Source: Sulfurospirillum oryzae
GTDB taxonomy: Bacteria > Campylobacterota > Campylobacteria > Campylobacterales > Sulfurospirillaceae
DNA: 64,000 bases
NCBI RefSeq assembly: GCF_025770725.1
Contig: NZ_JANZKZ010000002.1
Coordinates: forward strand, 62,001-126,000
Direction: 5' to 3'
In this document: one piece after another, positions 8,962 to 15,878 of the stretch
Position numbering within the stretch: position 1 is the first letter of the stretch
Layout of the letters: every line of letters begins with the position of its first letter
Translations under genes and position numbers: made by a program
The notes under the pieces: model-generated
The model's database searches: none
What the model saw: the letters and a program-made list of their open reading frames with translations, nothing else
What the model was told of the DNA's origin: nothing

Positions 8962-9084
8962 AGAGTTTCTATAGAACTCTGTTTGATATGCTTTCAAAGC
9001 AATGCTTAGAAAGCTACATTAGCCACTAGAGCGCGTGAACTTGCCTCAAATGAGGCTAAAACTTCTTGCAAAACGACAAGAAGT
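8962..9084. other. Hairpin-rich divergent intergenic region
   Basis: Three inverted repeats fill the space between the divergent tlpA-like and 5-FCL genes: an imperfect AGAGTT...AACTCT hairpin at about 8962-8979, GCCTCA-AA-TGAGGC at 9043-9056, and a perfect 8-bp stem ACTTCTTG/CAAGAAGT at 9061-9084. Read on the minus strand, the last is followed by TTTTA and resembles a short terminator or attenuator in the tlpA leader. No known RNA family was recognised. Confidence 0.4.
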
Positions 9085-9088
9085 CTAT

Positions 9089-9094
9089 TATAAT
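9089..9094 (+). promoter_or_regulatory. -10 box TATAAT before the 5-FCL gene
   Basis: TATAAT 40 bases upstream of the chosen start codon, just after the CAAGAAGT hairpin arm. Confidence 0.55.
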
Positions 9095-9133
9095 GGCTAT
9101 GATTGTATTCAAACATGCCTTAAAGTGACAACA

Positions 9134-9793
9134 ATGCAAAAAATTAAGTTCGAAACAAAATCAGAATTTCGCTCCTTCGCAAGAGCCAAACTTTGTTCAT
9201 TGCGCAATTCTTACAAGCGCGATAAAATAGTCGAAAAAAATATTTTGGATCTGTTACATCACGTTAAAGCTCGTTCGGTTTTACTCTATGTTTCATTGCC
9301 TATTGAAGCCAATACGCAGGGCATTATTGCTACATGTAGACGAAGAAAATATAAGGTCTATGTTCCGTTTATGGAAGGTATTAGTTTCAAGATGGTAAAA
9401 TGGAGATTGCCTTTGAGTACAAAAAAATTTAACATTGAAGAGCCTAAAAACTCTTTTGCTGTTAAACCAAAAATTGATTTTGCGATAGTGCCCGTCATTG
9501 GGGTTGATGGGGCATTCAAAAGAATTGGTTTTGGAAAAGGGATGTATGATCGATTTTTCGAGTCTCTTGCACCAAAACCTCCAATAGCATTTGTTCAAAA
9601 GGAGTTTTGTATGACACAAAACCTTTTATCAGAAGAACATGATATTGCAGCAGATATTTATTTAACCCCTTATAAAACTATTATTAAAAGAGGGAAAAAT
9701 GGTTCTAGAGTCACTAGCGGTAGGTGGAGCTGCTGTAGTCAGCGGCGTTGCAGGATTTTTCATCGCAAAAAAGATGGAAGCTGCCAATTATGA
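9134..9793 (+). CDS. 5-formyltetrahydrofolate cyclo-ligase family protein
   Basis: ATP-dependent enzyme that returns 5-formyl-THF to 5,10-methenyl-THF. The start at 9134 (MQKIKFETK) was chosen because the upstream 33 codons contain the promoter and hairpins. The protein shows the basic N-terminal helix, the VLLYVSLP segment, and the family signature GFGKGMYDRF near residue 140. The frame then runs on for about 32 codons into rny (shared from 9699), giving an odd Arg/Ser/Cys-rich tail that is probably dispensable. Such a long overlap (95 bases) with the next gene is unusual and implies close coupling. Confidence 0.86.
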   Translation: MQKIKFETKSEFRSFARAKLCSLRNSYKRDKIVEKNILDLLHHVKARSVLLYVSLPIEANTQGIIATCRRRKYKVYVPFMEGISFKMVKWRLPLSTKKFNIEEPKNSFAVKPKIDFAIVPVIGVDGAFKRIGFGKGMYDRFFESLAPKPPIAFVQKEFCMTQNLLSEEHDIAADIYLTPYKTIIKRGKNGSRVTSGRWSCCSQRRCRIFHRKKDGSCQL

Positions 9794-11255
9794 GATACAC
9801 GTTGCCCAAGCCAGGGCTAAAGCGAAAGCGATTGAACACGAAGCGGAGTTAATCCTTAGTAGTAGTAACATTAAAGTTAAAGAAGCCGAATTAGAGGCTA
9901 AACGCAAGTACGAAGACCGTACGATCACTCTTAAAAAAGAGCATTCTGAGAAGATTTTAGAGCTTGATAAAAAAGAGCGTGGTTATAAAGAAGAACTCAA
10001 AAAAATTACAAAAGAACGTGAAGATTTACAACTTTTACAGACCAATGCAGCCTCTTTGTTTGATGAGGGAAAGCAGCTTAAAGAAGAGTACAACATTAAG
10101 GTCAATGAAGCACTTGTTGTGTTGGAACGCTCATCGGGTCTGACACAAAGTGAGGCTAAAGAGATTGTTTTAGCCAAAGTTGAAGAGCAGTCTCGTGCTG
10201 AAATTGCGCATACGGTTAGACGCCTTGAAGAAGATGCAAAACAAGACATTAAACGTCGTGTCAATTATATTTTAGCGCAAGCAACAACGCGTTTTGCGGG
10301 TGAATTTGCGGCTGAACGTCTTATCAATGTGGTTAATATTAAAGATGATGAACTCAAAGGTCGTATTATTGGTAAAGAGGGTCGCAATATCAAAACCCTT
10401 GAGATGCTTTTAGGGGTTGATATTATTATTGACGATACTCCAAATGCGATTATTTTAAGTAGCTTTAACCTCTATCGTCGTGCAATTGCAACCAAAGTCA
10501 TTGAACTTTTGGTTCAAGATGGCAGAATTCAGCCTGCGCGCATAGAGGGTATTTATGAGAAAGTCAAAGATGAATTTGACCAAAGCTTGACCGAAGAGGG
10601 TGAAAATATCATCATCGATCTTGGTATTTCTAAAATGCATCCAGAACTTGTAAAGCTTATAGGTCGTCTAAAATTTAGAGCAAGTTATGGTCAAAATGCA
10701 CTAGGTCACTCTCTTGAAGTGGCGCACCTTGCAGGTATTATTGCGGCAGAAACGGGTGGCGATGTTCTGCTTGCTCGTCGCGCTGGTATCTTACATGATA
10801 TCGGTAAAGCGTTAACCCATGAAACAGCAGGAAGCCACGTTGATTTGGGTGCAGAAATTTGTCGTCGTTATAAAGAGCACGATGTCGTTATTAACGCTAT
10901 TTTTGCGCACCATGGACATGAAGAACCAACTTCGGTTGAAGCCGCAGCTGTCTGTGCTGCCGATACGCTCTCCGCTGCACGTCCAGGGGCACGTAGAGAA
11001 GTTCTTGAGAGTTTCTTGAAACGTGTTCAAGATATTGAAGAGATCGCAAAAAGTAAGCAAGGTATTAAACAAGTGTATGCGATTAATGCGGGTCGTGAGA
11101 TTCGTGTTATTGCCAATGCCAAATTAATTAATGATGACGAAGCTGTACTTTTAGCCAAAGAGATTGCTCAAGAGATTGAGAGTAAAGTGCAGTACCCTGG
11201 TGAGATTAAAGTCAATGTCATCAGAGAGTTACGCGCTGTTGATTTCGCGCGCTAA
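9699..11255 (+). CDS. rny: Ribonuclease Y
   Basis: Membrane-anchored endoribonuclease that starts mRNA decay. The 518-residue protein has an N-terminal membrane helix, a long Lys/Glu-rich coiled coil (about residues 30-200), a KH domain (GRIIGKEGRNIKTLE near 225), then an HD domain with HxxxHDIGKA near residue 365 and the FAHHGHEEP histidines. The order and length fit the family. It overlaps the 5-FCL gene by 95 bases and is followed by a clear palindromic hairpin. Confidence 0.96.
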   Translation: MVLESLAVGGAAVVSGVAGFFIAKKMEAANYEIHVAQARAKAKAIEHEAELILSSSNIKVKEAELEAKRKYEDRTITLKKEHSEKILELDKKERGYKEELKKITKEREDLQLLQTNAASLFDEGKQLKEEYNIKVNEALVVLERSSGLTQSEAKEIVLAKVEEQSRAEIAHTVRRLEEDAKQDIKRRVNYILAQATTRFAGEFAAERLINVVNIKDDELKGRIIGKEGRNIKTLEMLLGVDIIIDDTPNAIILSSFNLYRRAIATKVIELLVQDGRIQPARIEGIYEKVKDEFDQSLTEEGENIIIDLGISKMHPELVKLIGRLKFRASYGQNALGHSLEVAHLAGIIAAETGGDVLLARRAGILHDIGKALTHETAGSHVDLGAEICRRYKEHDVVINAIFAHHGHEEPTSVEAAAVCAADTLSAARPGARREVLESFLKRVQDIEEIAKSKQGIKQVYAINAGREIRVIANAKLINDDEAVLLAKEIAQEIESKVQYPGEIKVNVIRELRAVDFAR

Positions 11256-11265
11256 ACACTTTTAC

Positions 11266-11289
11266 ATGTAGAGGAAATTTCCTCTACAT
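11266..11289 (+). terminator. Perfect palindromic hairpin after rny
   Basis: ATGTAGAGGAAA followed directly by its reverse complement, 11 bases after the rny stop. There is no long U-run. The left edge overlaps a one-mismatch copy of the dispersed palindrome (TTTACATGTAGA at 11261). Confidence 0.5.
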
Positions 11290-11311
11290 TCTGCTTCTTA
11301 ATGGAAATCTA

Positions 11312-13120
11312 ATGCACAACACACTCTATACTTTCAAAACCCTTTTTCACGAGATGAAGCGCTATAAAAAAGAGTTGATCTTTGCCAATGTTGTAGCTTT
11401 TCTAGCAGTGCTAGTGAGCACACCTGCACCTCTTTTGATGCCAATGTTGGTGGATGAAGTATTACTCGGCAAAAAAGGCTTTTTAACGCATAGCATTGAT
11501 ACTTTGTCGGCGCAAAACAACCCCGCTTATGTTTACATTGCTTCTGTTTTGTGTGTTGTTGTGTTGCTCAGATTTTTTTTCTTTTTATTGAACTATTGGC
11601 AAACGAAACTGTTTACGATTGTTTCTAAAAATATCGCTTTCAAAATGCGTAAAGATGTGTTAGCACACTTAAGCCATGTTGCAATGAATCAATTTGAATT
11701 TTTTGGTTCAGGTAAAGCAGCTTCACTGCTTGTAACCGATGTTGAAACCATTGATAATTTTTTAGGTGTTTTTGTCAGTCGTTTAATTATCTCAGTGTTT
11801 ACCATTGTAGGGGTAGGTGCTGTGCTTTTGATGATTCATTGGCAATTGGGACTTTTTATCTTGATTTTAAATCCAATAGTTATTCTTTTTACAACCAAAT
11901 TGGCAAAAAAAGTAGCAAAACTAAAAAAAGAGCAAAATAAAGCATTTGAACTTTTCCAAGACGCTCTTTTAGAGACGCTGGATATGTTTGTACAAATTCG
12001 CGCAACCAATAAAGAGAGACTCTTTTTTGATAAAGTTGAGCAACATGCTAAAACAATTAAAGAGAGCTCAATCATATTTGGCTATAAAAGTGATGGTGCT
12101 AACCGTCTTTCTTTCCTTGTTTTTTTATCAGGCTTTGAACTTTTTCGAGCGGCAAGCATCTTTGTTGTTGCCTATTCGGATTTGAGTATTGGTTCAATGC
12201 TTGCTATTTTTGGTTATTTATGGGTAATGATGCCACCTATTCAAGATATTTTGAATATCCAATATACTTACCATAATGCAGGTAAAGCACTGGATCGTAT
12301 TAATGAAATTATGAGATTAAACACAGAAGAGAGAGGTTTACATGTAAAGAATCCCTTTTCACAAAACAGTACCAATGCAATTGAGGTCAAAAACGTCAGC
12401 TTTAGCTACGATGGCGGTAAAAAGATTTTAGAGGACATTAGCCTTAGTATTCCAAAAGGCTCAAAAATCGCTATAATAGGGGCAAGTGGAAGTGGAAAAA
12501 CCACGTTGGCTCATTTGTTAGTTGGGCTTTATCCTCTTGAAGCTGGTGATATTTTGTTTGATGGTATTTCAATCAAAGAGATTGGCTTGGATGTGGTGCG
12601 TGAGCATCTCTTTTTAGTGTTACAAAATCCACAACTTTTTAATGCTTCTATGGCTCAAAATTTGATGATTGATGCAAAAACGGATAGAGGGTTGATCAGC
12701 GAGGCACTTCAAATTGCTCAGTTGGAGAGTTTTGTCAGCGAATTGCCCGATGGGCTAGACACGCAAATAGGCAAGCATGGCATTAAACTATCAGGTGGTC
12801 AAAGACAGCGCCTATCCATTGCGCGCATGGTGTTGCAAAATCCTAACGTGGTTATCTTGGATGAGTCCACATCGGCTTTGGATGTGCATACAGAAGCAAA
12901 ACTCTTTAATGCGCTTGAAAACTATCTTGAGGGCAAAACGACAATTATTATTGCCCATAGGCTTAGTACCATTAAAAAGGCTGATTTTATCTATGTCCTT
13001 GACAAAGGAAAAATTGTGGAGTCAGGAACACAAGAAGCATTGATGCGCCAAGAGGGTGCATTTTATGAATATGTTGTACAAAATAGAAGGAGTAAAAATG
13101 ATGAAAAAATTATGGCTTAG
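11312..13120 (+). CDS. ABC exporter, fused permease-ATPase (MsbA-like)
   Basis: The 602-residue half-transporter has six membrane helices in the first roughly 310 residues, then a nucleotide-binding domain with Walker A GASGSGKTT (near 393), signature LSGGQRQR, Walker B VVILDES and H-loop IIAHRLST. This is the type I exporter (B-family) layout used for lipid A flippases and drug or peptide exporters; the substrate cannot be read from sequence. A TTTACATGTAAA copy lies at 12337 in the linker. It overlaps the SYLF gene by 23 bases. Confidence 0.9.
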   Translation: MHNTLYTFKTLFHEMKRYKKELIFANVVAFLAVLVSTPAPLLMPMLVDEVLLGKKGFLTHSIDTLSAQNNPAYVYIASVLCVVVLLRFFFFLLNYWQTKLFTIVSKNIAFKMRKDVLAHLSHVAMNQFEFFGSGKAASLLVTDVETIDNFLGVFVSRLIISVFTIVGVGAVLLMIHWQLGLFILILNPIVILFTTKLAKKVAKLKKEQNKAFELFQDALLETLDMFVQIRATNKERLFFDKVEQHAKTIKESSIIFGYKSDGANRLSFLVFLSGFELFRAASIFVVAYSDLSIGSMLAIFGYLWVMMPPIQDILNIQYTYHNAGKALDRINEIMRLNTEERGLHVKNPFSQNSTNAIEVKNVSFSYDGGKKILEDISLSIPKGSKIAIIGASGSGKTTLAHLLVGLYPLEAGDILFDGISIKEIGLDVVREHLFLVLQNPQLFNASMAQNLMIDAKTDRGLISEALQIAQLESFVSELPDGLDTQIGKHGIKLSGGQRQRLSIARMVLQNPNVVILDESTSALDVHTEAKLFNALENYLEGKTTIIIAHRLSTIKKADFIYVLDKGKIVESGTQEALMRQEGAFYEYVVQNRRSKNDEKIMA

Positions 13121-13769
13121 CCTACTGATGGGATTATTAATTTCCACAGCACTCTACGGTTCAGCAGAAGAAAAATTACTTGATTCTTCCAATGCCCTTA
13201 AAAATATGATGCGCGATTCTAAGATTAGAATTCCTCAAAAAGTCTTAGATAACGCTCAAGCGATTGCAATTTTTCCCGCTACCATTGAAATTAGTATGTT
13301 CCTAGGTGGTAAAACGGGCAATGGCGTTATGGTTGTACGTCGCAGTGACGGCTCTTGGAGCTATCCTTTCTTTGTCAATTTGGGAGGGGCTGGACTTGGT
13401 TTCCAAGTGGGCGTTGAGAAAAAAGATATCTTGATGATTTTCAAAAGCACAGACAGTGTGAAGAAGCTTATGAACAATAAAATTACACTGGGTGTTGACG
13501 CATCTGTTGCTGCTGGTCCTGCGGGAGATAGTGCTGGCAGAGGTAGCGAAACTGACTTTAAATCGGAAGTGTATACCTATACCAAAACACAAGGTGCTTT
13601 TGTAGGTGTTTCATTTGATGGCTCGGTTATGAACCATGACTATGATCAAAATATTGAGCTTTATGGCAACAATATCACCCCTGAGCAGATTATAGAGTCT
13701 GATGGTTTGCTTTCATCGTATGCTATTGAGGAATTTCTCAAAGCAGTGCGTAAGCTTACAAGCTACTAA
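13098..13769 (+). CDS. SYLF/Ysc84-domain lipid-binding protein, secreted
   Basis: About 224 residues with a Sec signal peptide (hydrophobic core LWLSLLMGLLIS, cleavage expected after an Ala/Gly-Ser region near residue 20) and a full Ysc84/SYLF domain. The domain shows AIAIFPATIEISMFLGGKTGNG, a family hallmark, and a C-terminal YGNNITPEQI segment. Relatives bind phosphoinositides or other lipids. Start at 13098 or 13101; both are served by the AAGGAG site at 13087-13092. Coupling to the upstream MsbA-like exporter suggests an envelope role. Confidence 0.88.
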   Translation: MMKKLWLSLLMGLLISTALYGSAEEKLLDSSNALKNMMRDSKIRIPQKVLDNAQAIAIFPATIEISMFLGGKTGNGVMVVRRSDGSWSYPFFVNLGGAGLGFQVGVEKKDILMIFKSTDSVKKLMNNKITLGVDASVAAGPAGDSAGRGSETDFKSEVYTYTKTQGAFVGVSFDGSVMNHDYDQNIELYGNNITPEQIIESDGLLSSYAIEEFLKAVRKLTSY

Positions 13770-13777
13770 GGATTCGT

Positions 13778-14341
13778 GTGGAAGATATTCTTAGTTCTCT
13801 CTCAACGTATGGTTATATTATACTTTTTGCGTACTCTTTTGGCGGCGGCATGATAGCAATCATCGCCGCAGGAGTACTCTCTTATGCAGGCAAGATGGAT
13901 CTTACAACCTCGATCGTTGTAGCGGCATTTGCTAACGCTATTGGCAGTACTTTTTTATTTTACATGGGGCGATACAACAAAAAAGCACTTATACCCTACA
14001 TCAAAGCACATAGACGAAAACTAGCGCTCAGTCATATCTTGATGAAAAAGTATGGTGACAAGATCATCTTTATTCAAAAATTTATCTATGGGCTTAAAAC
14101 GTTAGTTCCTATGACGATAGGACTGACAAAATATCCACAAACTAAATTTCATATTATCAATACGATTTCAGCCATTTTATGGGCGGTTATATTAGGTATA
14201 GGAAGTTTTAGGGCAGGGGAGCTTTTAATGCGTATTGCTGCTTATTTCTCAGACAATACAATACTCGCTCCACTTATACTACTCTCCATTGTTGGAATAA
14301 TCTGGTCTTACTTCCAATACGCTACCAAAAAAAAGCATTAG
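13778..14341 (+). CDS. DedA/VTT-family membrane protein
   Basis: The 187-residue protein has about five hydrophobic helices and the DedA-type segment with an FIYGLKTLVPMTIG motif near residue 108 (the F..G/R-R-P-like re-entrant region). DedA/VTT proteins act in envelope homeostasis and undecaprenyl-phosphate or lipid scrambling. The start is GTG at 13778, 8 bases after the SYLF gene, so exporter, SYLF and DedA form a likely envelope operon. It ends just before a strong hairpin terminator. Confidence 0.85.
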   Translation: MEDILSSLSTYGYIILFAYSFGGGMIAIIAAGVLSYAGKMDLTTSIVVAAFANAIGSTFLFYMGRYNKKALIPYIKAHRRKLALSHILMKKYGDKIIFIQKFIYGLKTLVPMTIGLTKYPQTKFHIINTISAILWAVILGIGSFRAGELLMRIAAYFSDNTILAPLILLSIVGIIWSYFQYATKKKH

Positions 14342-14351
14342 CATTAGCCCT

Positions 14352-14379
14352 AAGAGACTTCATACACGTGAAGTCTCTT
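14352..14379 (+). terminator. Rho-independent-type terminator after the dedA-like gene
   Basis: Perfect 11-bp stem AAGAGACTTCA/TGAAGTCTCTT with a 6-base loop, followed by a T-rich run. It starts 11 bases after the stop codon. Confidence 0.8.
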
Positions 14380-14381
14380 AT

Positions 14382-14486
14382 TTAAAATATCTTATTACTC
14401 AAAACAAGCATTTTCTGCTCGAAGCGATTCATAAATTCATTGTATGCTTTACGTGAGTGACTGATGGTACAGATTAAACTTTTCAT
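14382..14486 (-). CDS. Possible small protein (34 residues)
   Basis: An ORF beginning MKSLICTISHSRKAYNEF and ending NKIF lies on the minus strand between the dedA-like terminator and the S24 repressor gene. It has a GAGGAG-like ribosome site (AGAGGAGCC) 6-7 bases before its ATG, which is good for such a short frame. The peptide is basic with one cysteine, is not membrane-like, and matches no family I recognise. An alternative is that the region is only a leader or spacer. Its promoter would be divergent from, and overlap, the repressor operator. Confidence 0.4.
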   Translation of the reverse strand: MKSLICTISHSRKAYNEFMNRFEQKMLVLSNKIF

Positions 14487-14562
14487 AGAAGGCTCCTCTG
14501 TTTTAGACTTTTTTCAAAAGGTTATGAAAGAAGTCTATTAAATTTTCATTATTGTAATAAAA

Positions 14563-14598
14563 TTTGAAAATATGCTATAATAATATTTCAAAATGAAA
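14563..14598 (+). promoter_or_regulatory. Promoter with flanking inverted repeat (probable autoregulatory operator) of the S24 repressor
   Basis: An extended -10 TGCTATAAT (14573-14581) sits between inverted arms TTTGAAA (14563-14569) and TTTCAAA (14586-14592). A second, smaller repeat, TTTCA-AAA-TGAAA (14586-14598), follows. Dyads bracketing a -10 are typical of repressor autoregulation. Confidence 0.55.
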
Positions 14599-14612
14599 TG
14601 TTGGAGGATGAA

Positions 14613-15272
14613 ATGCCAGATATTTTAGCTGTTTTGCATAAAGTTAAAGATATTCTCTCTCAAGAGTTGGGCGAGCGCAAAGTCTTTGACAAAGATGTTG
14701 CCGAAGCGCTTGGTATCAATCAACTGACGCTTGCTACTATGAAAAATCGTGCCAAAATTCCTTATAAAGAGATTTTAGAGTTTTGTGCTAAACGTAAAAT
14801 TTCGATCAATTGGCTTTTATTTGATCAAGTGGTTGAAAGCTTGCAAGCCGAGACTGATAAGTTTGCTCGCGTACACTATTTTAGAGATATTTACGCTTCT
14901 GCTGGTGGAGGTGCTCTCAACGAAGAAGAAGAGGGTGAGATGATGTACCTCGATGAAGAGATTGTTCAAAAGCTCGGTGGCATTGGAATGATCAAATACA
15001 TTCAAGCGATTAATGTGTTGGGCGATTCAATGGAGCCAACGCTTTACAGTGGCGATGTTGTTTTTATCAATAAAGAATATACCAATGCTCGTAAGGCTGG
15101 CATTTATGTTGTTTCAACGCCCGTAGGTCTGTTTATTAAACGTCTTCAACTTCATGCCAATGGTACGGTTGCCCTTGTCTCTGACAATGAGGCGTATGCT
15201 CCTGAGATTATTAACGCTGAGGATGTTCAAGTGATTGGTAAAGTGGTTGGGAAGTTATCGGCGAATGTTTAA
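14613..15272 (+). CDS. CI/LexA-like transcriptional repressor: HTH plus S24 peptidase domain
   Basis: About 219 residues. Residues 5-75 form a phage-CI-type helix-turn-helix (KDVAEALGINQLTLATMKNR). Residues about 90-219 are an S24 (LexA/UmuD-like) peptidase domain with catalytic Ser139 (GDSMEP) and Lys176 (LFIKR). The Ser-to-Lys spacing of 37 equals that of LexA. An Ala97-Gly98 pair in YASAGGG is a candidate autocleavage site. The start at 14613 is preferred because GGAGGAT precedes it; an ATG at 14598 is the alternative. No phage genes surround it, so it is likely a host regulator of DNA-damage or stress response. Confidence 0.82.
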   Translation: MPDILAVLHKVKDILSQELGERKVFDKDVAEALGINQLTLATMKNRAKIPYKEILEFCAKRKISINWLLFDQVVESLQAETDKFARVHYFRDIYASAGGGALNEEEEGEMMYLDEEIVQKLGGIGMIKYIQAINVLGDSMEPTLYSGDVVFINKEYTNARKAGIYVVSTPVGLFIKRLQLHANGTVALVSDNEAYAPEIINAEDVQVIGKVVGKLSANV

Positions 15273-15279
15273 AATGCCG

Positions 15280-15316
15280 TCTTACATGTAAAGCAAAAAT
15301 GCTTTACATGTAAAGA
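15280..15316 (+). terminator. Terminator made of two tandem palindromes
   Basis: A one-mismatch copy (CTTACATGTAAA, from 15281) and a perfect copy (TTTACATGTAAA, 15303-15314) of the dispersed palindrome face each other across AAAAA. Together they form a long hairpin, TTACATGTAAAGCA against TGCTTTACATGTAA, followed by ATTTTTTTAG. It can serve the converging repressor and cyclophilin genes. Confidence 0.75.
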
Positions 15317-15321
15317 TTTTT

Positions 15322-15816
15322 TTAGAGTTTATCTTTGATTTCGATGGTGATCATTTTATCGTTTTGAGCGATACTATCAAGCACTTTGAAGCTCTCTTTG
15401 TCGTCTTTCTCAATTGCACCAAATACAGTGTGTACGCCATCTAAGTGAGGACAATCAACAAAGCAGATGAAAAATTGGCTACCGCCAGTATTTGGACCTG
15501 CATGTGCCATTGAAAGCGAGCCACGTTTGTGTTTACTTTTTTGACCTTTACATTCGCACGCAATATTCCAACCAGGACCGCCAGTTCCTCTACCACTTGG
15601 ACAACCGCCTTGTGCCATAAAGTTTTTAATGACACGGTGGAAAATGAGCCCATCGTAAAATTTGTCATTGGCAAGTGTTGCGAAGTTAGCGACTGCAATA
15701 GGTGTCTCTTCAGGGTTTAATTTAATGACGATATCACCTTTTTCTGTTTTGATAATAGCGTATTGAAAAGCAGCCAATTGCTCTTTTGTGTAGTCGTATG
15801 TTTTAAGTTTGCTCAT
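15322..15816 (-). CDS. Cyclophilin-type peptidyl-prolyl cis-trans isomerase
   Basis: Accelerates prolyl isomerisation during protein folding. The 164-residue protein has the cyclophilin core: FHRVIKNFMAQGG (catalytic Arg, residues about 60-72), the MAHAGPNTGGSQFFI substrate site, and HTVFGAI near the end. No signal peptide is present, so it is probably cytoplasmic. A Cys-containing CECKG insertion sits between the two main motifs. It has its own -10 box at 15850-15855. Confidence 0.94.
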   Translation of the reverse strand: MSKLKTYDYTKEQLAAFQYAIIKTEKGDIVIKLNPEETPIAVANFATLANDKFYDGLIFHRVIKNFMAQGGCPSGRGTGGPGWNIACECKGQKSKHKRGSLSMAHAGPNTGGSQFFICFVDCPHLDGVHTVFGAIEKDDKESFKVLDSIAQNDKMITIEIKDKL

Positions 15817-15849
15817 CGTTTAAAGCCTTTATGATTAAGTTAAGTGCGG

Positions 15850-15855
15850 ATTATA
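15850..15855 (-). promoter_or_regulatory. -10 box for the cyclophilin gene
   Basis: TATAAT on the minus strand, 34 bases upstream of the start codon. Confidence 0.5.
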
Positions 15856-15878
15856 ACAAGCGATTCCTATAAGCTGTA

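Noticed and set aside
14613-15272. Prophage indicated by the CI-like repressor
   Set aside because: No integrase, structural or lysis genes are present; neighbours are host genes on both sides.
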